A stretch of 32,029 nt of DNA from Desulforamulus aeronauticus DSM 10349 (GTDB taxonomy: Bacteria; Bacillota; Desulfotomaculia; Desulfotomaculales; Desulfotomaculaceae), in assembly GCF_900142375.1 (NCBI RefSeq), contig NZ_FRAR01000035.1, forward strand, positions 1 through 32,029, read 5' to 3'. The translations under genes were made by a program, and so were the position numbers. Under the pieces are notes generated by a model. That model was not told the origin of the DNA. It worked only from the letters and a program-made list of their open reading frames with translations, and searched no databases. Positions 24,923 to 32,029 of this stretch are shown piece by piece (position 1 is the first letter of the stretch; each line of letters starts with the position of its first letter).

Positions 24923-25900
24923 ATGATTGACAATTTCAAGAGACAGATTGATTATCTACGAATTTCGGTTACCGATCGCTGTAACTTTCGCTGTGTGTAT
25001 TGCATGCCCCCGGAAGGTGTGAAGTTTACTCCCCACTGGGAAATACTAAGTCTAGAGGAAATCAGCCGAGTGGTCGATGCAGCTTCGGATATTGGTATCA
25101 CGAAGGTGCGTATTACAGGTGGAGAACCTTTAGTTAGGAAAAACATTTTGGATCTTTTTCAATATATTTCGGCCAATCCTCTCATTGATGATATCTCCCT
25201 AACTACCAACGGCGTGCTGTTTGCCGATATGGCTGAAAATTTAAAAAAATCAGGCTTAAACAGGGTTAATTTTAGTCTGGACAGCCTAAACCCGGACAAT
25301 TTCCGGGATATTACCCGGGTAGGGAATTTTCACGATGTGTGGCGGGGCATTAATAAAGCCCTGGAACTTAATCTACATCCAGTGAAATTCAATGTGGTGG
25401 CGGTGCGGGGAGTTAACGATCAAGAGTTTGGAGATTTTGCACGGTTAACGAAAGAGTTGCCGCTGCATATCCGGTTTATTGAATTAATGCCTATCGGGGA
25501 ATGCAACCCCTGGGCGGAGGGTAATTTTGTTGCTGCAGCAGAAATTATGCAGCGTTTGCAGGAGGAATTTGGTACGCTGGAAACAGAAATGAAAGTAACC
25601 GGTAGTGGACCGGCGAAATATTACCGACTTCCCGGCGCCAAAGGAACCATTGGTGTTATTACGGCCATGAGTAATCATTTCTGCAATAGCTGTAATCGGT
25701 TACGATTGACAGCCAATGGTCAGCTGCGCCCCTGTCTGTATGGCAATCAGGAGTTTGATTTAAAGACACCCCTGAGATCGGGTGCCAGCAGGGAGGAACT
25801 GGCGGATTTAATAGCCAAAGCAATTCGTCATAAACCTAGCCAACATCATATGGAAGAGGGTTGGACAGACCGCAGGGTCATGAGCCAGATAGGAGGATAA
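24923..25900 (+). CDS. moaA: GTP 3',8-cyclase MoaA
   Basis: A 325-residue radical SAM enzyme that converts GTP to 3',8-cyclo-dihydro-GTP, the first step of pterin cofactor synthesis. The N-terminal cluster motif is C20-x3-C24-x2-C27 ([15 protein letters not shown]) with ITGGEP after it. The C-terminal second cluster is C254-x2-C257-x13-C271. The protein ends in Gly-Gly, needed for catalysis in MoaA. The ATG lies 16 bases after tupC, behind GAGGGGG. The moaC start follows after 5 bases. Confidence 0.96.
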   Translation: MIDNFKRQIDYLRISVTDRCNFRCVYCMPPEGVKFTPHWEILSLEEISRVVDAASDIGITKVRITGGEPLVRKNILDLFQYISANPLIDDISLTTNGVLFADMAENLKKSGLNRVNFSLDSLNPDNFRDITRVGNFHDVWRGINKALELNLHPVKFNVVAVRGVNDQEFGDFARLTKELPLHIRFIELMPIGECNPWAEGNFVAAAEIMQRLQEEFGTLETEMKVTGSGPAKYYRLPGAKGTIGVITAMSNHFCNSCNRLRLTANGQLRPCLYGNQEFDLKTPLRSGASREELADLIAKAIRHKPSQHHMEEGWTDRRVMSQIGG

Positions 25901-25905
25901 GAACC

Positions 25906-26400
25906 TTGTCCCAGTTGACACACTTCGATGCCCAGGGCAATGCCCGCATGGTGGATATTACCGAGAAGCAAGAAACCCATAGAGTAGCTGAGGTGAGGGG
26001 AGAGGTACTGATGTCCCCGGAAACCTTGGAGCTAATTAAACAGGGGGGGATGGCCAAAGGCGATGTCTTAGGAGTAGCTCGGGTGGCGGGTATTATGGCT
26101 GCCAAGGCTACGCCTAATCTGATCCCGATGGCGCATCCCATCATGATTACGGGAGTAACCATTGACTTTATACTTGCCCCGCCAGACCGGGTAGAAATTC
26201 AGGGAATTGTAAAAACCGGGGGTAAAACCGGGGTAGAGATGGAAGCATTGACGGCTGTCAGTGTTGCAGCACTGACTATTTATGATATGTGCAAAGCAGT
26301 GGACAAGTCTATGGTGATCCAAAATATTCGGTTAGTCCATAAGAGCGGCGGCAAAAGCGGCGATTTTGCACGAGAGGGAGAAAAAACATGGGAAAAATAG
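25906..26400 (+). CDS. moaC: Cyclic pyranopterin monophosphate synthase MoaC
   Basis: A 164-residue MoaC that turns the MoaA product into cyclic pyranopterin monophosphate. Motifs seen are [41 protein letters not shown] and [19 protein letters not shown], followed by the DMCKAVDK segment. I chose the TTG at 25906 because AGGAGGA lies 8 bases upstream; an in-frame ATG at 25861 lies inside moaA and would add unrelated residues. Its end overlaps the MOSC gene by 13 bases, so the block is translationally coupled. Confidence 0.95.
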   Translation: MSQLTHFDAQGNARMVDITEKQETHRVAEVRGEVLMSPETLELIKQGGMAKGDVLGVARVAGIMAAKATPNLIPMAHPIMITGVTIDFILAPPDRVEIQGIVKTGGKTGVEMEALTAVSVAALTIYDMCKAVDKSMVIQNIRLVHKSGGKSGDFAREGEKTWEK

Positions 26401-26825
26401 TAGCTGTTTGTACCAGTCCGAAGAAGGGTATGCGAAAGAAAAACGTAGGCGAAGGTACGTTAGTCATAGAGCATGGTATCCAGGGGGATGCTCACGTAGG
26501 TGATTGGCATCGTCAGGTTAGCTTGCTGGCATTGGAGAGCATTGAGAAAATGCAAAAAATGGGTCTGGATGTTAAACCCGGGGATTTTGCCGAAAATCTC
26601 ACCACCGAAGGAATTGATCTGGTTTCCTTACCCGTAGGAACAAAGTTAAAAATAGGGGAACAGGCCTTAGGGGAGGTAACTCAGATTGGCAAGGAATGTC
26701 ACACCCGCTGTGCCATTTATTATCAAGCCGGGGACTGTGTAATGCCCAAGGAAGGCATTTTTATCCGGGTATTGGAAGGTGGCCAAGTAAAGGTAGGGGA
26801 CTCTATTGAAATCCAGGCAAAATAA
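26388..26825 (+). CDS. MOSC-domain protein
   Basis: A 145-residue stand-alone MOSC domain ([56 protein letters not shown]). MOSC domains bind pterin cofactor or carry sulfur through a conserved Cys (here C in KECHTRC) and occur in MoCo sulfurases and often within pterin operons of anaerobes. Likely a late step in fitting or sulfurating the cofactor. It overlaps moaC upstream and the MobB-MoeB gene downstream. Confidence 0.9.
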   Translation: MGKIVAVCTSPKKGMRKKNVGEGTLVIEHGIQGDAHVGDWHRQVSLLALESIEKMQKMGLDVKPGDFAENLTTEGIDLVSLPVGTKLKIGEQALGEVTQIGKECHTRCAIYYQAGDCVMPKEGIFIRVLEGGQVKVGDSIEIQAK

Positions 26826-28086
26826 GATTTTACCACCGGTGGTTTCTTTAGTGGGGTGTTCTAATTCCGGGAAAACTACCCTCCTGGAAAAACTGATTCA
26901 AATATTAAATGACCGGGGTTACCGGGTAGGTACGGTAAAGCATCACCGGGGCACCTTTGAATTTGACCTGTCGGGAAAGGATACCTGGCGACACGCCCGG
27001 GCCGGGGCTGAGATGGTGGCCATGTCCACTCCCGATGGTTTGGGGTTGGTCAAAAAGTTAACAGGGGAACTTTCCCTGGAGCAAATAATCCCTTTTATGT
27101 CCGGCATGGATATTGTCATCGTGGAAGGTTTTAAAACTGGTTCCCAACCTAAGATTGAGCTAGTCCGCGGGGCAATCTCCCAGCAGCCCGTTTGTCCTCA
27201 GGAGGAATTGCTGGCGTTGGTTAGTGATTTACCTTTGGATTATGGAGTGCCGCTCTTTGATTTAAATAATAGTACAGGTGTGGCAGATCTTATCGAGCAG
27301 CGTTTTCTGTTGCCTGCCGAGCAAGGTGCCCGCCAGACACTATCCGTTGAACAGAAAAAGCGCTACCACCGCAACATCCAACTAGCCGGTGTGGGGGAAG
27401 CGGGACAGCTTAGATTGTTGCAATCCTCGGTGCTGGTGGTGGGAACCGGTGGGCTTGGTTCCCCGGTAGCGTACTATCTTGGGGCAGCGGGCATTGGACG
27501 CTTGGGACTTATCGATGCAGATACCGTGGACTATTCCAATCTGCAGCGACAGATTCTTCATAGCACCCCGGATATCGGTCGTTTCAAGGTGGAATCAGCC
27601 AGTGAAAAACTATTGACACTAAATCCCGACCTTGAAGTTATCACCTATCCTGATCGATTTAATCAAGAAAACGCGGGAGAATTAGTGAGAACTTATGATA
27701 TAGTGGTGGATGCCACTGATAATCTGGCTACCCGTTTTATAATTAATCAGGCCTGTGTGGCTGAAGGGAAGCCCTTTATCTATGGCGGCGTTTTATCAAT
27801 GGTAGGTCAGTGTATGACCATTTTACCGGGTAAGGGACCTTGTTTCCGTTGTATCTTCCGGGAAGATCCCGGTGATAAGGCGATCAAAACTACATTGGAT
27901 GTAGGAATTCTTGGTTCTGTGGCCGGTATTATTGGTACCATAGAAGCCACCGAAGCAGTTAAATATCTGCTGGGTCAAGGGGATTTGCTGGTAGGTCGTA
28001 TGCTCACCATGGATGCTCTAGGTATGAACTTTATGGAAGTAGAAGTAAAACGAGATGTAACCTGTCCGGAATGTGGGCATCTCTAA
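26806..28086 (+). CDS. MobB-MoeB fusion protein
   Basis: A 426-residue two-domain protein. Residues 1-165 are MobB-like: P-loop GCSNSGKTT (17-25), TVKHH, WRHARAGAEM and IVIVEGFK, the GTP-binding partner of MobA in nucleotide attachment. Residues about 180-426 are MoeB/ThiF-like: RYHRNIQLAGVGEAGQ, ATP loop GTGGLGSP (213-220), NLQRQILH and zinc cysteines C346, C349, C420, C423. The MoeB part should adenylate the Gly-Gly end of MoaD. The residue corresponding to the ThiF-type active Cys appears to be Asp in TLDVGILG; in E. coli MoeB that Cys is dispensable. The start is TTG behind AGGTAGGGGA, overlapping the MOSC gene by 20 bases. No separate MobA is present, and bis-pyranopterin AOR cofactors do not carry nucleotide, so the role of the MobB part is open. 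Confidence 0.9.
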   Translation: MKSRQNKILPPVVSLVGCSNSGKTTLLEKLIQILNDRGYRVGTVKHHRGTFEFDLSGKDTWRHARAGAEMVAMSTPDGLGLVKKLTGELSLEQIIPFMSGMDIVIVEGFKTGSQPKIELVRGAISQQPVCPQEELLALVSDLPLDYGVPLFDLNNSTGVADLIEQRFLLPAEQGARQTLSVEQKKRYHRNIQLAGVGEAGQLRLLQSSVLVVGTGGLGSPVAYYLGAAGIGRLGLIDADTVDYSNLQRQILHSTPDIGRFKVESASEKLLTLNPDLEVITYPDRFNQENAGELVRTYDIVVDATDNLATRFIINQACVAEGKPFIYGGVLSMVGQCMTILPGKGPCFRCIFREDPGDKAIKTTLDVGILGSVAGIIGTIEATEAVKYLLGQGDLLVGRMLTMDALGMNFMEVEVKRDVTCPECGHL

Positions 28087-28095
28087 GAAAAAATG

Positions 28096-28125
28096 AACCC
28101 AGAGGGTTATCCCCCTGGGTTTTTC
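28096..28125 (+). terminator. Intrinsic terminator of the tungsten-cofactor operon
   Basis: AACCCAGAGGG and CCCCCTGGGTT form a strong hairpin followed by TTTTCTGTG, 10 bases after the stop codon. Confidence 0.88.
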
Positions 28126-28137
28126 TGTGTGTTTAAA

Positions 28138-28320
28138 CTACCAGTGTTTCATATTTTGCGGATAATAAGCATAAATCATCTGACCAAATCCATCACAATG
28201 TAACTCTAATCCAGACCTAGCGTTCGCCTTTTTCTTTGGTTTAGCGTCCCGGATCTTTTGTAGTACTACGAGTTCGTAGAGTTTATATAAGCTAGTGCCA
28301 TTTTTATTAGTAAAATCCAT
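28138..28320 (-). CDS. Small uncharacterised protein
   Basis: A 60-residue frame starting MDFTNKNGTSLYKLYELVVL and ending YYPQNMKHW, with a basic middle (AKPKKKANARSG). The ATG at 28320 has GGAGGTG at the right distance, which is the main reason to believe it. I recognise no family. It lies between the tungsten operon terminator and a long inverted repeat, on the opposite strand to the operon. Confidence 0.5.
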   Translation of the reverse strand: MDFTNKNGTSLYKLYELVVLQKIRDAKPKKKANARSGLELHCDGFGQMIYAYYPQNMKHW

Positions 28321-28409
28321 ACAACACACCTCCACTAGCCTAAAGCTTTAAGAAATGGTACCATAATGTGAAGCAATGCACAATGTCAGAATGCAAAGAA
28401 ACACTAGCA

Positions 28410-28466
28410 AAAAGATAAAGATAATTCAGACTATTTAAATAATAGTCTGAATTATCTTTATCTTTT
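28410..28466. repeat. 26-bp perfect inverted repeat
   Basis: Arms 28410-28435 and 28441-28466 are exact complements over 26 bases with a 5-base loop (TAAAT). Each arm starts or ends with AAAAG/CTTTT. It lies downstream of the Pro-rich protein gene on the minus strand. It may be an unusually long terminator, or the remains of a small palindromic mobile element. Confidence 0.8.
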
Positions 28467-28476
28467 ACGTAATATA

Positions 28477-28500
28477 GGGAATCCGTATAGCAGGATTCCC
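28477..28500. repeat. 8-bp inverted repeat next to the long palindrome
   Basis: GGGAATCC (28477-28484) and GGATTCCC (28493-28500) pair around an 8-base loop, 10 bases after the stop of the Pro-rich protein gene on the minus strand. It lacks a T-run of its own. Confidence 0.55.
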
Positions 28501-28510
28501 TTATCATCAC

Positions 28511-29158
28511 TTACTGATGATCAAGCCGCTTTTTATTAATGGTAATGACCGGCTGAGAAGGTCTCTCTTTTCTTAGGGGCTGGGGAAGAAAGGGAAGTTT
28601 GGCTTCTCGCGGCGAAACCGGTGGAGGATGAAGTTCTGGTTGTGAAGGAATAACGGGTGGTTTGGCAGCTCCTGGTTGCTCTAAGCCCGGAGCAGTAGGT
28701 ACTTTAGGCGGAGGGGGCTGTAGTCCAGGAGTGGGTGGCTTCAGGTTTGCTTGATCGTTCTTTTTTTCAGCTTTCTCACTTACGTCATCAGCAGCCGGAG
28801 CCGGATCTAGTATGGGCTGATTATCGGTCTGATTACCGGGTATGGAAGGCGGCAGGGGCTTGAGTTCCAGCGGATTCGATGGATTTTCGGATGGGTGCCG
28901 GGGCGCATGGACCATCGTAATACTATTATAGATACGTTCATCCTCGCAAATTAGTTGACCATTCTCATAGCGTCGATGGCGAATCTCCACCCTTGGAATA
29001 TAGGCCGATACCTCAGCGGGAACACTAAGGTTAGACAATCGGCACAGACGAATACCAGCTCCTTCCACCACCAAATCCACATGGTCATTTTGGTAGCAGT
29101 TGCAGGGTTCGGAGGTCTGAAGTTGACGAGTCTGCCGAATCACCTTATACTGAGCCAT
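28511..29158 (-). CDS. Uncharacterised Pro-rich protein with a Cys-containing N-terminal domain
   Basis: A 215-residue protein. The first 100 residues look folded (MAQYKVIRQTRQLQTSEPCN, then CYQNDHVDLVVEGAGIRLCR and PAEVSAYIPRVEIRHRRYEN). The rest is a long low-complexity Pro-rich tail (PPTPGLQPPPPKVPTAPGLE and similar). No signal peptide or membrane helix is seen. I chose the ATG at 29158 with GGGAG 8 bases upstream over a GTG at 29167. A spore-coat or envelope role is possible from the composition, but nothing in the neighbours confirms it. I do not recognise the family. Confidence 0.7.
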   Translation of the reverse strand: MAQYKVIRQTRQLQTSEPCNCYQNDHVDLVVEGAGIRLCRLSNLSVPAEVSAYIPRVEIRHRRYENGQLICEDERIYNSITMVHAPRHPSENPSNPLELKPLPPSIPGNQTDNQPILDPAPAADDVSEKAEKKNDQANLKPPTPGLQPPPPKVPTAPGLEQPGAAKPPVIPSQPELHPPPVSPREAKLPFLPQPLRKERPSQPVITINKKRLDHQ

Positions 29159-29251
29159 AACAGACACTCCCAGAGGTAAAATATTCCTACCCTACTTTAT
29201 GTAAGCTGGCAGCAATCGGTGACTGGGAAAATTGATGAAGAGGTGTACATT

Positions 29252-30625
29252 TTGAAAAAAGTCGTCAGGAACGGAGATATTATAGAACTGCAAATAAATG
29301 GTCTGGGTCACGGTGGCGAAGGGGTGGGCAGGTATGAAGATATGGCTGTTTTTGTACCGGGAGCCCTGACCGGAGAAAGGGTCAAAGCAAAGCTTATGCA
29401 AGTAAAAAAGTCCTTTGCCCGGGCAGAACTCCTTGCTATTCTAACCAAGGCTGAGCAAAGAATTAATCCCCCATGCCATTTTGCCCATCAGTGTGGTGGC
29501 TGCCAATTGCAGCACCTTGATTACCAGGAACAACTGGCACACAAAAAATCTGTAGTGGAGAGTGCCCTAAGAAGAATCGCCAAAATACAGAATGTTGCAG
29601 TGCAGCCCACCCTAGGCATGGAGCATCCTTGGCACTATCGTAACAAGATTCATTTACAACTCAAGCAAGCAGGAAAGCAGATTAAACTTGGCTTTTTTGC
29701 CGAGGGTAGCTATGAACTGGCCGCCGGATTAGGAGATCAAGTGTGTCTTTTGGTGGATCAACAAATCAATCAAGTGGTGGCTAGCGTAGAGCAGTTAATT
29801 AATAAGTCTGGTCTAACAGTCTACGATTGGTCTACTAAAACTGGTCTCCTCAGACACATTATCATTCGCCGAGGCTTTAAAACCGGTGAAATGATGGTGG
29901 TTATAGTTACCTCCGAAGAAAGGTGGCCCAAGGAAAGTGAATGGGCTGAAACGTTGGTACAGAGACACCCGGAGATTGTCTCGGTGGTACGAAATATTAA
30001 CACCAGTCCAGACCGCGTGATACTGGGAAGGGAAGACCGTGTTTTAGTGGGAAAAAGCTTCATTACAGATGAGCTAAATGGTCTGCAATTTCACATATCG
30101 GCAGCTTCCTTTTATCAAGTAAATCCTCAGCAAACGGAAGTTTTATATAACAAAGTGCTGGAAATGGCGGGTTTAGAAGATAAAGAAACGGTGGTAGATG
30201 CCTACTGCGGTATCGGCACCATTGCCACCTTTCTGGCTGGTCATGCCAAGCAAGTGATCGGCATGGAAATAGTACCCGCCGCTGTAGAAGATGCCAGAAA
30301 AAACGCCGAGCTAAACGGAATAACCAATACCGAATTCCACACCGGCATGGTTGAGAAACTTTTACCCCACTTGGTGTCTGAGGGATTGAGACCAGACCTG
30401 CTGGTGCTCGACCCGCCGAGAAAAGGTTGCGAGAAAGAAGTGTTGCAGGCAATACAAGAAGCTCGTGTACCGAGAGTAGTCTATGTCTCCTGCGACCCGG
30501 CCACTTTGGCAAGGGATTTGGGGATATTGGATAGCCTGGGTTATCAAACGATACAGGTGCAGCCGGTGGATATGTTTCCTTGGACGGGGCATGTGGAGTG
30601 CGTGGTATTGATGTCGAGGACATAA
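29252..30625 (+). CDS. 23S rRNA (uracil-5-)-methyltransferase, RlmD/RumA family
   Basis: About 457 residues. A TRAM RNA-binding domain comes first (VRNGDIIELQINGLGHGGEG, VAVFVPGAL-like VFVPGALTGERV). An iron-sulfur site follows (CHFAHQCGGCQLQHL plus a Cys further on), and then the SAM-dependent methyltransferase domain with VVDAYCGIGTIATFLA, LVLDPPRKGCEKEVL and the catalytic VYVSCDPATLARDL. It methylates a uracil C5 in 23S rRNA; the exact position (equivalent to U747 or U1939) cannot be told. I chose the TTG at 29252 because GAAGAGGTG precedes it; a GTG at 29219 is in frame but would put that site inside the gene. Confidence 0.93.
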   Translation: MKKVVRNGDIIELQINGLGHGGEGVGRYEDMAVFVPGALTGERVKAKLMQVKKSFARAELLAILTKAEQRINPPCHFAHQCGGCQLQHLDYQEQLAHKKSVVESALRRIAKIQNVAVQPTLGMEHPWHYRNKIHLQLKQAGKQIKLGFFAEGSYELAAGLGDQVCLLVDQQINQVVASVEQLINKSGLTVYDWSTKTGLLRHIIIRRGFKTGEMMVVIVTSEERWPKESEWAETLVQRHPEIVSVVRNINTSPDRVILGREDRVLVGKSFITDELNGLQFHISAASFYQVNPQQTEVLYNKVLEMAGLEDKETVVDAYCGIGTIATFLAGHAKQVIGMEIVPAAVEDARKNAELNGITNTEFHTGMVEKLLPHLVSEGLRPDLLVLDPPRKGCEKEVLQAIQEARVPRVVYVSCDPATLARDLGILDSLGYQTIQVQPVDMFPWTGHVECVVLMSRT

Positions 30626-30839
30626 ACCTTGGTATTGCTGTATTTGATGGATTGCATCTAAATCGACTACTAAACTAAATTATGTTTTTGCGTTTGTGGA
30701 AACATATCTAAGGATAGAAAAAGAACCGAAAAATGAAGTAGGGTTGAGTAGATAGTATAGATAACATCCGTGGGGTTGTGGAGATAGAATAAATGTAGAC
30801 ATTTATTACTCGTTATTTCACAAGGGGATGTGAAAGAAC

Positions 30840-31463
30840 ATGAAAAATGCACTACCAAAATTTTGGAGTTTTAATAGAATAAGAGATACTTCTATGATTA
30901 AAACAGAAGATTTAATATGGCAAGGACCATTTTCTTGGATTGGGTATGAGCAAATTAATGAATCCAAACTTATTCCGGATATTGCAGGAATTTATCTTTT
31001 TACATTCGAGTATTTAGATGGTTATATTTTGCGCTCAGTTGGTGTAACAAACTCCATGAAAAGGAGACTTGCTCAACATACACGTGAATATAAGAAAGGA
31101 AACTATACTTTGCTAGATGTCGAATTTGCAAAAAATGGATTAAGAAAAGAATTATGGCATGGCTGGCAATATGCAAAAGAGCATCAAGATACATTTTTAG
31201 AGAATAAAGATGTCATATTAAAATTTGCTGAGAAAGAACTGATTTCTTATAGATTATTCATCAGTGAAATTGCTGACAGAAGAAAAAGAGAACGAATTGA
31301 AGCAGCTTTATTGATAAATGCATATAGTTCAAAAGAACCGTGGCATGATTTAATTGATGGTGGCATGGCTTTAAGAGGACGATATAATTATGAAATACCA
31401 ATTGAAGTAAAAAATGTTTGCTCACATAAATTGTACGGACTTCCTGAAATAATCGAAATATAA
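30840..31463 (+). CDS. GIY-YIG-like nuclease-fold protein
   Basis: A 207-residue protein. Residues about 50-90 resemble a GIY-YIG core (AGIYLFTFEYLDGYILRSVG, then VTNSMKRRLAQHTREY), and a Glu in RKRERIEAALL could be the metal-binding residue. The motif is loose, so nuclease activity is uncertain. The gene is clearly more AT-rich than the operons to its left and sits beside an insertion sequence, which suggests recent transfer. The ATG follows AAGGGGATGTG; an internal ATG at 30894 is an alternative. No restriction or intron partner is visible. Confidence 0.6.
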   Translation: MKNALPKFWSFNRIRDTSMIKTEDLIWQGPFSWIGYEQINESKLIPDIAGIYLFTFEYLDGYILRSVGVTNSMKRRLAQHTREYKKGNYTLLDVEFAKNGLRKELWHGWQYAKEHQDTFLENKDVILKFAEKELISYRLFISEIADRRKRERIEAALLINAYSSKEPWHDLIDGGMALRGRYNYEIPIEVKNVCSHKLYGLPEIIEI

Positions 31464-31499
31464 TTGAAACTTAAAGGTGTTAAAATAGGGAAATCAATC

Positions 31500-31565
31500 A
31501 TGAAAGTTATTTACAAAATTACTTATCCAAAGGGTTTTATTGTTAGGGGTTTTTATCTTTACTAA
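31500..31565 (+). pseudogene. Truncated start of a second GIY-YIG-like gene
   Basis: The 21-codon frame begins MKVIYKITYPKGFIVRG and then stops. The first residues strongly resemble the usual opening of small bacterial GIY-YIG proteins (MKxIYKITYPNGKIYVG), after which the similarity breaks off. It is probably a remnant cut off by deletion or by arrival of the IS element to the right. Confidence 0.4.
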
Positions 31566-31810
31566 ATTAGACATCGAAAAATGAGAGTTGTCATGTTGTA
31601 ATAAGTACAGTTAATTTATAAAAAAACAAGGGCTAAGCATTGGAATTATTAAGAATATACCCTGACACCAAGGGGGGATTAGGCTCGATGGTTATCAGAA
31701 TTACAGCAACACTGCACGTCAGACTGTCTAACAATTATTGAAAAGTCTTCGTTTGGGCATGAAAATGGCTGGCTTTTGTCGAATCTCCATATCAAAGGAG
31801 ATGAGCTCGT
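31566..31810. other. Left flank of the right-hand IS element
   Basis: There is no gene here. The end of the element should lie in this stretch, but without the other end I cannot define its terminal repeat. AAAGGAG at 31794-31800 is the ribosome site of the transposase. Confidence 0.4.
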
Positions 31811-32029
31811 ATGCCATATATTGAGGGTGAAGATAGACATCAAATTCATTTACTGCCAAATACGTTGGACGACTTTGTAGCAGAAGAAAATCCTGTCCGA
31901 GTCATTGATGCTTACGTCGATAGTTTGGCCCTGGAAGAATTGGGGTTTCAGATGTATTCGGGCACTAAAGCGGGGCAAAAACCTTACCGTCGGGAATATC
32001 TTCTCAAGCTCTATCTTTACTGTTATATG
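31811..32029 (+). mobile_element. IS1182-type transposase, N-terminal part (cut by window edge)
   Basis: An open frame of 73 codons runs to the last base: MPYIEGEDRHQIHLLPNTLD, then FVAEENPVRVIDAYVDSLAL, ending in YRREYLLKLYLYCYM. This is the N-terminal DUF772-like region of IS1182/IS5-related transposases (NPVRVIDAYVD, then PYxxxxLLKLYLYGY). The catalytic DDE part lies beyond the window. The ATG follows AAAGGAG. Confidence 0.85.

Noticed and set aside
30063-30623. 186-codon minus-strand frame opposite the RNA methyltransferase gene
   Set aside because: It covers the conserved catalytic region of the real gene, has no ribosome site, and its sequence has no recognisable family.

Overview
The window looks like chromosomal DNA of a spore-forming, anaerobic Firmicute, most like a Desulfotomaculum/Desulforamulus-type Peptococcaceae (inference). 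Pointers are strong AGGAGG ribosome sites with frequent TTG/GTG starts, collagen-like spore-surface proteins, a tungsten aldehyde:ferredoxin oxidoreductase with its cofactor genes, iron alcohol dehydrogenases under sigma-54 control, and AT-rich spacers. Both ends run into insertion-sequence transposases: an IS3-type OrfA at the left and an IS1182-type transposase at the right.

Layout. 1-420: truncated IS3-type element. 418-6174: two divergent GT2 glycosyltransferases with TPR tails, two Thr-rich collagen-like proteins, and a Cys-rich protein that shares their N-terminal domain; probably a spore-surface glycoprotein locus. 6252-6442: tRNA-Leu(CAA) with its promoter and terminator. 6716-8397: ECF sigma factor and its membrane anti-sigma factor. 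8603-9264: two NifU-type Fe-S scaffold genes in tandem; the second has an in-frame TGA exactly where the first has the second Cys of CxxC. 9281-14625 (minus strand): LysR regulator, cell-wall amidase, nitrilase-family amidase, membrane diguanylate cyclase and a CapA-like lipoprotein. 14856-20679: perfect sigma-54 promoter, two iron alcohol dehydrogenases, a soluble sensor kinase and an NtrC-type response regulator. 20726-28086: tungsten/pterin block: a MoaD-like protein, AOR, MoaD, TupB and TupC, MoaA, MoaC, a MOSC protein and a MobB-MoeB fusion. 28138-31463: two uncharacterised genes, an RlmD/RumA-type RNA methyltransferase and an AT-rich GIY-YIG-like gene, followed by a broken second GIY-YIG-like start and the right-hand IS.

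How it fits together. The central 14-28 kb reads as one physiological unit: an alcohol- or energy-state-sensing two-component system drives sigma-54 transcription of alcohol dehydrogenase, the aldehyde is oxidised by AOR to the acid with reduction of ferredoxin, and the following operon imports tungstate and builds the pterin cofactor that AOR needs.

The most notable observation is the UGA-containing NifU gene at 9040-9264. Downstream of the UGA the frame stays under clear purifying selection against its paralogue (16 synonymous versus 6 non-synonymous codon differences). A 6-bp hairpin with a GGUC loop, absent from the Cys paralogue, lies where a bacterial SECIS would be expected. This suggests a selenocysteine (CxxU) version of an Fe-S scaffold protein, preceded by an attenuator-like leader RNA.
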